Source: Nemophila menziesii
Taxonomy: Eukaryota; Streptophyta; Magnoliopsida; Boraginales; Hydrophyllaceae
DNA length: 64,000 nt
NCBI GenBank assembly: GCA_029959085.1
Contig: JARWIR010000002.1
Location: 41,164,233 to 41,228,232, forward strand
Direction of reading: 5' to 3'
Shown here: in pieces, positions 44,356 through 55,430 of the stretch
How the letters are laid out: every line of letters starts with the position of its first letter
Position numbering within the stretch: the first letter of the stretch is position 1
The notes under the pieces: model-generated
Database searches by the model: none
What the model was told of the DNA's origin: nothing
What the model saw: only the letters and a program-made list of their open reading frames with translations
Made by a program: the position numbers and the translations under genes

Positions 44356-44430
44356 CTTTGTGACTTCTTGAGGTATCCATGGTGCTAAAATACCCGAACA
44401 AATATCAATGAGCGCACATGATGATTTAGC
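44356..44430 (-). CDS. Exon of unidentified minus-strand gene, 25 codons, copy B
   Basis: Exactly 75 bp between acceptor CGTTTATAG and donor GTAATA. It encodes AKSSCALIDICSGILAP then WIPQEVTK, phase 0 at both ends. The copy at 63038-62964 is also 75 bp with conservative changes. Together with the next exon (43924-43775) it reads on in frame. Upstream, a further possible exon ends at donor GTGAGC (44556) with IYLQHIQIK. Family not recognised. Confidence 0.5.
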
Positions 44431-44555
44431 CTATAAACGGAAACACTAACTTGAAATGTGCGTGAAAATGAAAACAATTACCCGTGGCTTAATTCTCAAT
44501 TCATATCACACTAAAACTCGGCATGAAAATGATATAACTAAATAAAAATGCTCAC

Positions 44556-46045
44556 CTTAATCTGAATATGTTGCAAATATATCTCCAATCATACATTAAT
44601 CTTCATTCTTACAAAAATAAGCGAATAAACCAATACATCAAACATTAATCGAACCTTCAAACATTAATCTAAACTACATTTCTAGTATTTGAAAAAGCAT
44701 GTCGTACAAACCATTCCAGAATTTACTACAATCTTGTTGTAATTGTTTTTTTCTACTCTTTATACCATAGAATGTAGGAGAAGTGCACCTTGGTGTCTAC
44801 TCAACTTTGCATTTCCAAAATTGTTAACTGGAATAAAAATTATCCAACATTAGAACAAACTAAAAAGAACGTTATGGGTTGTAAACAAAAAATAAATTTA
44901 AATATTTGATAATTGTAGAAAATATCCTTTTAAAATTAACTTTTTCTGAAACAATTGAATACATCTGGACGTTGAACCCAATTCAAAATGTTGAGAATTT
45001 TGATTCACTTAATTGGAAATGTAAACGTGTCTCGGGTGAGCTAAGTTGCATATAGTTTCCTTCAAGAAATGTAAATGGTGGATGTGTGAATAATGTCGAT
45101 TGTACAGTTTGTATAAAAATATCATAATTATATTTGAATTTTGGTTCTTCAATTGTTGATGATGGCGTAACCAAGCTCGGTTGATGATGGTGCAGTGTAA
45201 GACCAAATTGCTCTCTCTATCAGTTGAGCCAAATGGATATTTACTGCAAAATAATTAAAAAAATGCAGTGTATGACCAAATTTCTCACTTCATCATAAGA
45301 AATTGTAAAAGTGTAAGACCTTAATTTGGGTTCTTCTATTGCCAAATAATTTACTGCAAAACAATTCCAAAAAAAAAATTGCTCACTCCATCTGTAAAAA
45401 ATTAACGCTCATCACTTCAAAGGTAAAAGGCTTCAAACGCTCATCACTTCTCCCCTGAAATTTGTAGAAGTGGTGAGATTACGTTAAATTAAATTAGAGT
45501 TTCAATGGTAAAAATTAATTTTTTTACCTTTTCTGGGTTCTGTGGTTGTTGATAGTAGTACCCCGAATAACAACGGTTATCTGGAGCAGTTTGGTGAGAA
45601 GGTGACTGTTGATATGTTTGTGGAACTAAAATGGCACTTTGAGCCCACCATTTCATCTTCCTTTAATTAAATTTTTACCTCTTGATTTAAGTTTTTTGAT
45701 TGTTGATGGCGTAGCCAATCTAGGTTGATGATGATGGAAAATGATCCCTGAGTAGTAGCGATTTTCTTGTAGTAGTAGCGGTTTTCTTGTGTAGGAGAGC
45801 GGCTTGGTGGAAAGGCGAGTGTGAAGAAATGGCCTATCCTAGCCAAGCCGGGTTGATGAAGGTGAAGAATGGTCCCCGTTTAGTTGGCGATGATAATAGT
45901 GGTGGTGAATGTTTCTCCGGCGGCAGCGGTTGTGAAGATGGTAGAAAATGGTGGGGAATGGTTCTTCGATTGGTGATGGGGGCGGCAGTTTTCTTTTGAA
46001 AGAGAGCTAGCGGTGGAAACGAGCGTGCGTGAATATGGTGAAAAC
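44556..46045 (-). other. Decayed minus-strand exon region and GC-richer patch
   Basis: Minus-strand pieces: about 44600-44556 (LEIYLQHIQIK before a donor); about 44830-44750 (LTILEMQS, stop, VDTKVHFSYILWYKE); 45174-44983 (KFKYNYDIFIQTVQSTLF, then THPPFTFLEGNYMQL). The last is open for 63 codons and may be a true exon of the same unidentified gene. Reading frames are interrupted between copies. Plus-strand frame 45787-45999 is not convincing. Confidence 0.35.
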
Positions 46046-47206
46046 TCTGAGCTGCTAGTGAAAGTTAGATCTACAATGATCTAGAACCCTTTTTAGATGT
46101 TGTAAGGCTGAGAACTCCGATTTTCCATGGCTGGAATCTTATTACACAATCACAACTATATTAGATCCATGACAAGAATAAACATAGTCGTTGGAGGGTA
46201 TGACCCGTATTTTAGCCACCATGAAACACCATTTCCGATTGTTGGGGTGGGGTGGAGAGAGGGGAGAGTATAGAGAGTGATTTAAGAGTTCTGGGTGAGA
46301 AATATGATATATGTGTATTTATTGTGTGATTTAGTATGTATAGTGAGTAAAAAAAATTGTAAGTAAAATGTGTAGTTGGAAATAATGTTATAGTCTTAAA
46401 TATTATATTTAACCTTTAATAATAACAATAGGTTGGATGAGGGTGCTTCGGTCTTTAAGGGAGAGGTTTCAAGGCCCGTTAGGTGAAAATCTCTAGACAA
46501 TTAAAATTCTTTAAAAACTCGATACAAGTTGATGAAATTCTATAGTTGTACCATGCACAAACCCTGCACCCACAACCCCAACTCCTAAAGATCCAGACAA
46601 CGCTATTCTTGATTGCAACCCAAACTGACAAAATAATCACGAACTAAAATACAAATTAAATAATGATTATAGCTAAGTCGATATTCAAATGAGCAAGCAC
46701 TTATTAATATTTCTTCTAACTTTAGGCCAATACTATTCTTACTAAATTGAGAAAATACCCCTGTCTCCCTTGTACTTTTTCTTAATCGTTAGCTTACCCG
46801 TTGTTTTATATAAAGTGTAAATTTACCCCTTATTTTTTCAAAATGTGTTTGTCTAGCCCCTGTGGACGGATTCCGTCAATTCTCTGTGTTAAGTTAGGGC
46901 GCGACGCATGTGCGTTTATTAAATTATTTTTTATTATTATAAACAGTTTAAATCATTTAAGAAGATTAAAATTTTATTTTATTGATAAAAACAAAAAGAA
47001 ATCGTCTTCTTCACACTCATATTAGGAAAAAACTAAAAAGAGATCTCTTCAACTGCTGCCACCACCTGAAGCCAAGCTCGTCCCTGAACTAAATTGGTAG
47101 CCACCCAAAAAAAATCTCACTGGAGTCGACCATTGACTACCGAAATTGATCAACGTTGGCCGTTGAAGTTGACTTACAAGCAACCGTAGTGGTGATAAAA
47201 TACTTA
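46046..47206. repeat. Lead segment of subunit S5
   Basis: Near copy of 17361-18487. No gene supported; TTGAC cluster is degraded (two cores left near 47130). Confidence 0.55.
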
Positions 47207-47449
47207 CTCCCCCGTCCTCCACTTAGCTTTTCAAACAGATTAAAAAAACTAATAATTACATACACCATTACAGAATTACTCCTCGTAAAGTGTCTTAATA
47301 TTTTAAATATGTATTGGAAGTATAAATTTTAATTTTTTAATAAGTGTAATAATGAAATAGTTGGAAAAAAGTGTGTTGATATTCTAAATGGATAATATTT
47401 TTAGGACACCATATTTAGTAAGTGGACATTATTTTTAGGACGGATAGAA
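47207..47449. mobile_element. Stowaway-like MITE, S5 copy
   Basis: CTCCCCCGTCC start after TA, with a small deletion just inside; GGACGGATAGAA end before TA. About 243 bp. Confidence 0.75.
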
Positions 47450-47550
47450 TAATTGTTTTGTATTATTATTTTTTATATAAAGACATTTTAATTAAAAAAT
47501 TTTTAAAAAAAACAAATTATTTGCTTAGCCTGATTTTAGAATACATTGTA

Positions 47551-47860
47551 TGGATGTAGAAGCGCAAGCAATCATATACATATTAGATAGGAAGAGACAA
47601 GAACCACGAGAGGAAATAACCATCTTCTCTAACAACCTTAAAATAATTTAAGGTATCAAGAATGTATCGGCAATCAAATGGAGGCTCGGACCATGGATCA
47701 CGTAGATCAAGAAGCTGGCAACGAAAGTTGGTCTAGTTGTTTTTAAACATATTCCGCAATGCTTTAATGGTTGAGCAGACATTCTAGCAAAAGAAGCTAG
47801 GCACATGGTATCGAGGGAACAAGATTCATTAACAAATGTGGTATGCCAATTTTTCTAACT
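47551..47860 (+). pseudogene. RNase H-like fragment, S5
   Basis: VEAQAIIYILDRKRQEPREE and ITIFSNNLKII then a stop; later ADILAKEARHMVSREQDS. The SD acidic position is changed to SN here. The site of LTR insertion in S3 (CATATACATATTAG) is uninterrupted at 47570. Confidence 0.55.
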
Positions 47861-48033
47861 AGGAATAGGTTAATTTTCGATTTAGTTATCCTAAATTTGT
47901 TAGGCGTAAAAAAAAATACGTTGGGCCTAGAATTATCCCAATAAAAAGAGGAAATTACTTTTAGAAGCCCAAAAAACCAAAAATTTCTTTAGAAAATCCA
48001 AACTAAAATATCATTCTAACAAGGCCTAAGTTT

Positions 48034-49390
48034 GATTTTTTAGTTAGATTTTTTACCCTTATACCTCTACTCAATTTTTTATCGGTACATATACCAAATT
48101 ATTTTATTTTGGTATAGACTAATATTTATTTGTTTGGAACGTACCAATTTCCTGGTTTTGGTATGTACCAAATGCTATTTATGTTTATTTTTACGTTTCA
48201 GGGTCCTTGATAGTATTTTCTAAACTTATGGAGGGCTATTTGTTATGCCCAAAGTTAATGTCCGTATTTATATAGAAAACCAATCAAAGATCGCGTCGAT
48301 ATTAAATCATTCATATGCGCCAAACAAAGTTTTTCCCGCAAAAAAACTACACAAATCTATTCACGTTATCTTTTTTCATGATAAAAACGAATTGGTACAT
48401 TCCAAACACATCACTTAAGTACATTCCAAACACATCAATTTGGTACATTCCAAACACATCAATCCGATAAATTTCAAAGAGATCTAAATCTAGATCTAAA
48501 ACAAAACAAATAGAAATCTTTTTACAAAAAATATTGGAATTAAAAAAAACAGAAAGCAAAATAAAAAAATTTAAAGCATATCTATTCTCACTTGCTTGGA
48601 CTATTAAAATCGGAAGGGTGGAGACGGGATCTAATAAAACCTGATGGGTGGTTATGGTATCTATTCAAATCGGTATCGGGAGTGGAACCGGTGTTTGGAA
48701 TTTGTTGTCCTTTTTTGTTGTGGAAGAATGAATCCATCATATTTGAAAGTCATGAAGTAAAATTGGCATTGTGGAGAAATGAATCCATCATATTGAAAAT
48801 TCACTAAGGGAAATTGGTCTCGTGTAAACTTTATAGCCATGAAATGAATGATTTGGAAATTTGCAAATTTAGTAATACGTTGAGAGCCATATTGTACCAG
48901 GAGAGTTTACTTTCTCGTACTTGGCTTCAACGCATAGATCCAGTGTGACGTCGACGAACAGCATGGCTTCGTAAGATCTGGAGATTGGTGCGGTTCCGGC
49001 GAGAGACTAGGCCTATAATGGCCGAGGAGTACCTAACCATGTGCCTCGTGAGAGATGGATGCGGGGTTCTGCTGGTGGAGACAGCCGAAGCACCAGATCG
49101 GAGAAGGAGTACAATACCGGGTGAGTGAGGGAAGGCGGCTTTCCAGGCGGCGACGGTGTCAAGAGCGGCGACGGTGCGCTACAAATGGTGAAGGGGCGGG
49201 TTTCTCATGCTTGCGATCGCGTTGGAGATAGAGTGAGAGAAAGGGCTTTGGAGAGGTCTGATAGAAAACCAAATCCTAGTAGGTTTTTTTTTAAACTTTT
49301 TTTTACTAGTAGTAGCAATAGTTTTGGTATTGGGGGACTTTTTGAGATTTTTTATTGTTTCTAGTTGAGATTTAATGGATTAATTAAGTG
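48034..49390. other. S5 insert with GGTACATACC motifs, 24-bp repeats and a GC-rich gene-like patch
   Basis: 48034-48580 matches 20812-21400, including three to four copies of the GGTACATTCCAAACACATCA repeat (48391-48475). 48610-49250 is absent from S3 and is much richer in GC. 49250-49390 again matches S3 (21425-21560). So S5 holds extra DNA inside a shared segment, or S3 lost it. Confidence 0.55.
48610..49250 (-). other. GC-rich, gene-like segment present only in S5
   Basis: Contains many CGGCG words, unusual here. Read on the minus strand the edge near 49250 looks like a plant 5' leader (CTCTCACTCTATCTCC followed by ATGAGAAACC at about 49210), then alanine/arginine-rich coding-like text broken by stops. 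It may be a captured promoter and first exon. Direction and identity are uncertain. Confidence 0.35.
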
Positions 49391-49495
49391 AGAATTTTGT
49401 TAGTATTGTAAATATTATATGGGCCTTTATACATAATTGCTCCCAATAAAAATAGATGGAGGAGGCCTTGTCCAAAAAAATGGGTTGAGAAGGTT

Positions 49496-49575
49496 TACCA
49501 ACCAAAAAAGAAAAAAGAAAAAAGAAAAAAGAAAAAAGAAAAAAGACAAAAGAAAAAGGAAAAAGAAAAAAAAAG
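49496..49575. repeat. Polypurine GAAAAAA microsatellite
   Basis: About eight units of AAAAAAG with one C interruption, ending in A-rich sequence. The other subunits have only AAAAAAGAAAAAATAAAGC here, so it expanded in S5. Confidence 0.8.
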
Positions 49576-50234
49576 ATATATATTTTATCAATATATAAAA
49601 TGTTTAGTCAACTAGTCATTTTATTGCACTAATTTAAACACTTAATTCTCTTACTTTACATCTAACATCGTTCAGACGCAAAATAAATCAAGTCGCGCCT
49701 CCGCCTTCAAATACTCCACGACTCAAGTTGGGATCAGAGCAATCGTCTTCTTCATATATGCACTGGCATGACCCACACAGGCCGCCGCACACCTTCTCTG
49801 TCCCTCCTGATAGGTAATTCTAATTAATAAATCAATAGTTTTGCAAAATATGGATTATTTTGCCTATTATAGAGACCTATATTGTAATTAGTTCGATTTT
49901 TTTTGTTTTTTTTCATATTATAGGGACTTCTTATATAATTAGTTCAAAATATAGGTTATTTTGCACTTAGGGACCTATAAATCCAAAAATTTAGGGACCT
50001 ATGATAAAATTTTGTAAAATATATGGATTTGTATGGTAATAAACTTACATTGCCACTTAACCCCCTTGGTCTCCAAACAAAAACTCCCTACTCAGCCCAT
50101 GTAAGTTACTAATAGTTCTTTTAATTGACTTAAGTTAAGAATAAGGATTCAATATCAGTTTCCACTATCTTTTACCAACTCAGTGAAGAAGGTGAGGTTT
50201 CTCAGCACACTAAGTACATTTTCTATGTTATACT

Positions 50235-50238
<4 letters not shown>

Positions 50239-50287
<49 letters not shown>
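50239..50287. repeat. (TA)n microsatellite, 49 bp
   Basis: Uninterrupted TA run. S3 has only about 13 bp at the same position (29107). Another (TA)n lies at 59222-59246. Confidence 0.9.
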
Positions 50288-50290
<3 letters not shown>

Positions 50291-50649
50291 TAACTGTATA
50301 CTAGTGATAAACCTATTAAATAGAAACATATTAAATATAAACATAAGCGTATATAAGTATAAAATCCAGATTAAATCTAATTGATCATTAATTTTACATA
50401 TTTACTAAATTAGAAGAAAATGTTAACATAGATTTCATGTTCAACATTGTATATTCTGCATAGGTCCATCTACACAGGTCAAGAATAAGGTCAATGACCA
50501 TGTCATTTCAATTTTCCATCAACAATACTAAGTATGATGGTAAGATTTAGTAATTGATCTTGTTGTACAATACATGTTTTTGCTGTATATACTTATTATG
50601 TAATACATGAAAGAAAGTTTGATGTACTTTATTCTTGGTTTTTTAATAG

Positions 50650-51199
50650 GTCACTATCCCTAATACTACTGGGAGCAAATCTCCTGCTCCGATCTTGCGA
50701 ACCCAAGTTGGGAATAAGCCGTGCTGTGACGATATACAAAGAATGCTTGAAAAACCACGTTGCGTCAACAACGGAAATGCAGTTCATGGATGCATGGAGT
50801 ATCTACCCGGAATTACTCCTTTTCCAGCTGATCCATCTACCATTGTTTGTGCGGCTTGTGGTTGTCACCGTAACTTCCAACGTAAGGAAGAGATTCTCCT
50901 TCCTCCACGCTCGTGTCGAAATTGTAAATCCACCCGTTGATGGTGAGAAATTATTAATAAATGAAGATATTGTAATCTTCACTGAAAGGAGTGTCCAAAT
51001 TTTTACATGTAAAAGAGAGAAAATGAGAAACGTGAAACTAAAACGTCAAGAGAAGAACAAGAATCCATGTTTAGAATATAGATTGAGTAATTCAAAAAGC
51101 AAATTTATGGTGTACTATTATTTTGCAAAGTATTTGTTGCTTTATTATATTAATTTAAATTATGCTAGAACATATGTTGTAAGAACAAACAATAATTGA
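50650..51199 (+). pseudogene. ZF-HD/MIF-like copy 3; core and flanks in different frames
   Basis: Acceptor TTTTTTAATAG at 50649. One frame (from the acceptor to TGA at about 50940) reads TIPNTTGSKSPAPILRTQVG and later NNGNAVHGCMEYLPG, PADPSTIVCAACGCHRNFQR, the zinc-finger core with its cysteines. The start of the domain (VTIYKECLKNHVAS) is in a second frame because of a small indel near 50727 (CCGTGCTGTGACG versus CCTGTGACG in copy 2) and another in the ACAACGG run. The second frame stays open to 51199 and ends in ARVEIVNPPVDGEKLL and a long tail without the usual QKKNKN stop. The GTAAGT donor is changed to GTAAAT. Confidence 0.7.
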
Positions 51200-51547
51200 A
51201 GTTTTGGAACAAAAAAACAATAATTGAAGTAATACCTTTTGATTAGTATTTGATCTTATCCATCGTCTTCTTTACTCATGCTTGATAGAGCTTTTACGCC
51301 AGCCATACATGATTACTAAATTTCATAGATGGACTGTGGAGATGAGCGAATAATAATATTCACTACCAATAATATAGATCGATTAGCCCTGCCTGGTCGA
51401 ATGTATATGCACATTCAGATGCGCCTTGAAGACTTTAGCAACTAATTATATTGGAATTATTCATCAGTCTCTCTTTGATGTTGTAGAGACGACCAAGGTA
51501 ATATTATATACCTTTAGATAAAGTAATATTTTTAAAGTTTTCAACAG

Positions 51548-51713
51548 GTGATTCCCGGTGAGCAATTATTAAGAAAAAAGATATTGATATCCCACTAGAA
51601 GGAGTGACAAAATTCTTACATGAAAAGAAAAGAGAAAATGAGGAACGTGAAGCCAAATAGTCAAAAAAATAACAAATGGTCGCCGAAGAGGAGAAAGAAA
51701 CTGTTTAGAACAT
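51548..51713 (+). pseudogene. Small charged terminal exon, S5, frameshifted
   Basis: Acceptor TTTTCAACAG; VIPGEQLLRKK then out of frame after a deletion in AAGGAATGAAG. The donor-side intron is also shortened (deletion before 51540). Non-functional. Confidence 0.6.
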
Positions 51714-52587
51714 AGATTGAGTAATTCACAAAGCAATTCTATGGTGTACTATTATTATGCAAAGTATTTTTTGCTTTATTATTTTACTTCAGATTTAAAT
51801 TTAGCAAGAGCTGTGTAACTTTTATTGTTTTTGAAAAGTTACTATATTTATCCTAAACTAGAGGGAACATATGTTGTAAGAACGAATAATAATTGAACGG
51901 ATACCTTTAATAAGTATTTGTTCTTATCCATTGTCTTCGTTTCTCATGTATAGAGCTCTTACACCATTGAGAATCAGTCGCAGCTCCATCAGACATAATA
52001 GAATGTATACAACATCTTTTCCAAGTGGAAAAGGGCAGACAAGGAGGTGTTGGCTATGAAAGTTACAACATGACCTCCACCATTACTCAACAACTTGTTC
52101 CTTTATTACGCGATTCTCCTATTAACATTAAAAAAAAATTTAATCTCCTTACACCTCCTGTGAATAATGTATGAACTTGTATAAAGGCTAAACTTACACA
52201 ATTTCCTACATTAGCTATTCATAGATTCCTTTATTAGGTTGTCTTTGATGTATTACTTAATAATAAAGCTTCAAAGGAACCTACCTTAGTTTTTGTTCAA
52301 GTTTTAAATTATATAATAGAGAATCTCAAATCATGTATGTCAGATTTAGGAAATTATTTAGAATTTAATGTAAGTATATAACTTAAAGCTATTTTTATTC
52401 ACCATTTTATGATGAGTAATTAATATAGCTGTTCGAGCATACTAGGTGACAATAAATGAGTAATTCAATATTACTTACAAATAATTTACAAAATATACTT
52501 TTGCTAAGAATATAAGCGACCTGGTTTACATAATGCAACAAGAGATTATGGTAATCTAGAATAAACATCTTCTTCATGAGTGATGAA
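51714..52587. other. S5 3' region with exon-like frame
   Basis: Parallels 6740-7600. The LTQFPTLAIHRF peptide (about 52194-52380) has a stop after the first phenylalanine-leucine part but is otherwise kept. No other support for a gene. Confidence 0.35.
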
Positions 52588-52860
52588 TCATCCTCTCATT
52601 GCTTGTTCAAGTGTCTCCTTGGTAATTGTCAATTTCGGTGGTCCTACACTTTCACGATCAAGTTTACTTTTTAATAGCAATTTCATAACCAATTGTACAT
52701 TATATTGACTTAGAGATGGTCGATGATAAGAATTTCCAAGCATTATACTCTCTCTAGTAGAAACCAATGCTGATGTCATAGTAACCATAATTAGGATTAT
52801 TGGAGTAGCTGCTCCTTCATTCGTTTGAGATATATATTTTGAACCAAAGTTTTCTAAAAA
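52588..52860 (-). CDS. Exon-like minus-strand frame, unidentified, S5
   Basis: Open from an acceptor-like TTGTAG (52861) to TGA: FLENFGSKYISQTNEGAATP, then MVTMTSALVSTRESIMLG, NSYHRPSLSQYN, and GPPKLTITKETLEQAMRG. 91 codons without stop. In S1 and S3 the same region has 13 more bases near the SQYNV position, which break the frame, so either S5 deleted them or the others gained them. Family not recognised. Confidence 0.3.
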   Translation of the reverse strand, partial: FLENFGSKYISQTNEGAATPIILIMVTMTSALVSTRESIMLGNSYHRPSLSQYNVQLVMKLLLKSKLDRESVGPPKLTITKETLEQAMRG

Positions 52861-52933
52861 CTACAATGGTAAAAACCACTTATTTTATATTATACCCATA
52901 AAAATGGGTTTGGACCCGGGATGGAACTAAGAC

Positions 52934-53698
52934 TTATGAAGGAGTTAGAGTAATAATCACCCATATAGAAAAGAGTGGTTGATGTATGAGGTATTGGAGA
53001 CCAATTTTATCGTTAATAGGCAACATGTGGCTAGGGTCTTCTTCAAATAGGTTACAAAAAATACTAAAGTATCCTAAACAATTAAAAAATACATAAAGAA
53101 ATAAAAATAAGTGGCAAAAAGCATGGACCACCGAGTGACTGAGTAGCGAGTTGCTATGTAACAAGTCAATAAGTATCAACGATATTCATCTCTAGCCAAC
53201 ACAGACTGCCAAAACCGGATTTAGGGAGTATTTAATCATAGAGTTTACTGAATATTAGTAATATTCATCTCTGATCACCACCGACATCGCCACATAGCAT
53301 ACTTAGTGATTCAATGAGTACGAAAAAGTCACTGGGTATACTCAATAATTCTGCGAGTATAGTCAGAAATTTACTTAGTATGCGAAGTAAATCACTGAGT
53401 ATGCTTAGCGAATTCTCAAAGTATTACCTAAAATACAGTGTATTGACACAAAAATAAAGTAGAAAATTGTACAAATTTTATTTTTATTATATAAAAGAAT
53501 ATTACAGCCATTAATAAAAAAATCCAAACAAAATATTACAGAAGTTACATTCCTTAAAAAGATATAAAATTCCAATAATACAAAAAAAAAACATCTCACC
53601 TGCCATGAACAAACACAAAAGTTCGTTGAGCTTAGCTTGGACCTTCGAAATTCAGCCTCAGCTGCCATGGAAGTCGAACAAAAGCTCCAAAAAAACTT
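52934..53698. repeat. S5 flank with minus-strand exon-like frame and short repeats
   Basis: Minus strand about 53060-52934 reads LFEEDPSHMLPINDKIGLQY, then IHQPLFSIWVIITLTPS, matching S1 (8090-7972). The GTCACTGAG repeats are contracted (53140-53170, 53290-53410). The element-1 insertion site at 53630 is empty. The minus frame 53800-53405 is chance-like. Confidence 0.4.
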
Positions 53699-54859
53699 TG
53701 ATCTGCTAGTGAAAGTTAGATCTACAAGGATCTGGAACCATTTTTTGATGCTGTAAGGCTGAGAACTACGACTTTCCATGGCAGGATCCTTATTACACAA
53801 TCACAACTCCAGTAGATCCATGACAAGAATAAACATAGTCGTCAAAGGGTATGACCCGTCTTGTAGCCACCGCGAAACACCATTTCAGATGGTTGGGGTG
53901 GGGTGGAAAGAGGTTAGAGAGTATAGAGAGTGATTTAAGATAAGTAGGTGAGGAATATAATATATGTGTATTTATTGTGTGATTTAGTATGTATAGTGAG
54001 TAAATAACATATGAACATAAAATATGTAGTATGATATAATGTTAATGTTAAATATTATAATTGACCTTTAATAAGAAGATTAGGTTGGATGAGGGTGCTT
54101 CGATCTTGAGGGGAGAGGTTTCAAGACCCGTTGGGTAAAAATATCTAGATAATTAAAATTCTATCAAAACCCGATACGGGTTGATGAAATTCTATAATTA
54201 TACCATGTACAAACCTTGCACCCACGACCCAACTCCTAAAAATCCAGACATCACTATTCTCGATTGCAACCCACGCTGACCAATATAATCACAAATTAAA
54301 ATACAAATTAAATAATAATTATAGCTAGGTCTATATTCAAATGAGCAAGCACTTATTATCATTTCTTCTAAATTTAGGCCAATACTATTTTTTCTTACTA
54401 AAATGAGTAAATGCCCCTGTTGCCCCCTGTAATTTTTCTGAATCGTCAACTTACCCCATATTTTGTATAAAGTGTAAATTCACCCCTTATTGTTTCAAAC
54501 GTGTTTGGTTACCCTCTGTGGACGGATTCCGTCTATTATCTATGTTAAGTAAGCATGCACGACACATATGCTATTATTTAAATTTTTTATTATTATAAAT
54601 TTTTTAAATCATTAAAAAATTTAAAATTTTATTTTATTGAAAAAAGAATGAAATCGTCTTCTTCACACTCATATTAGAAAAAAAAACTTAAAAGAAATCT
54701 CTTAAACTGCCGCCACCACTTGGAGCCAAGCTCGTCCCATGAGTAAACTGGTGCCTACCCAAAAAAATCTCGCTGAAGTTGACCATTGACTATCAGAATT
54801 GACCAACGTTGACTGTTGAAGTTGATTGACAAGAAACCGTGGTGGTGATAATATACATA
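53699..54859. repeat. Lead segment of subunit S6
   Basis: Near copy of 32561-33655 and 12766-13891. Five TTGAC cores lie at 54779-54830. No gene supported. Confidence 0.55.
54779..54830 (+). promoter_or_regulatory. Cluster of five TTGAC (W-box core) motifs, S6
   Basis: TTGAC at 54779, 54786, 54799, 54809 and 54826. Best-preserved counterpart of the S1 cluster. Regulatory role is inferred from motif density only. Confidence 0.3.
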
Positions 54860-55110
54860 CTCCCTACATCCCAAATATAATGTCCACTTAGCTTTTCACA
54901 CAGATTAAGAAAACTAATAATTACATACACCAATACAAAATTACCCCTTATAAAGTGTCTTAATGATTTAAATATGCACTGAAAGTATAAATTTTAATTT
55001 TTTTAATAATAGTAATGATGGAAAAAGTTGAAAAAAAGTGTCTTGATATTCTAAATGTACAATATTTTCGGTACACCATATTTAGTAAGTGGACATTAGG
55101 ACGGATGGAA
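54860..55110. mobile_element. Stowaway-like MITE, S6 copy
   Basis: CTCCCTACATCCCAAA start after TA; GGACGGATGGAA end before TA; about 251 bp. Confidence 0.75.
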
Positions 55111-55159
55111 TAATTGTTTGGTTTTATTATTTGCTTAGCCTAGTTCTAGAATATGTTGT

Positions 55160-55430
55160 ATGGAAGGACAAGCGCAAGCAATCATATACGCATTAGACAT
55201 GATGAGACATGAACCACAAGAGGAGATAACCATCTTCTCTGACAACCTTGAAATAATTCAAGGTATAAAAAATGTGTCAGGTCAAATGGAAGCTTAGACC
55301 ATGGATTAGTTTGTTTCAAACATATTCTACTACAGTTTAGTCAAGTAGACATTCTAGCAAAAAAAGTTAGGCATTGGGCATCGAGGGAACAAGAGTCATG
55401 ACAAATGTGTTATGTCAATTTTCCAGGCTA
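55160..55430 (+). pseudogene. RNase H-like fragment, S6
   Basis: ALDMMRHEPQEEITIFSDNL then EIIQGIKN; a deletion and stops follow; ADILAKKVRHWASREQES-like text is split between frames. Relic. Confidence 0.5.

Noticed and set aside
45787..45999. 70-codon plus frame with Gly/Trp-rich text, partner at 2383-2580
   Set aside because: The two copies disagree in frame and sequence through most of their length; no domain or splice support.
50708..51199. 163-codon frame taken as a complete gene from 50708
   Set aside because: It begins at TTG, not ATG; the natural left edge is the splice acceptor at 50649, and the zinc-finger core is in the other frame.
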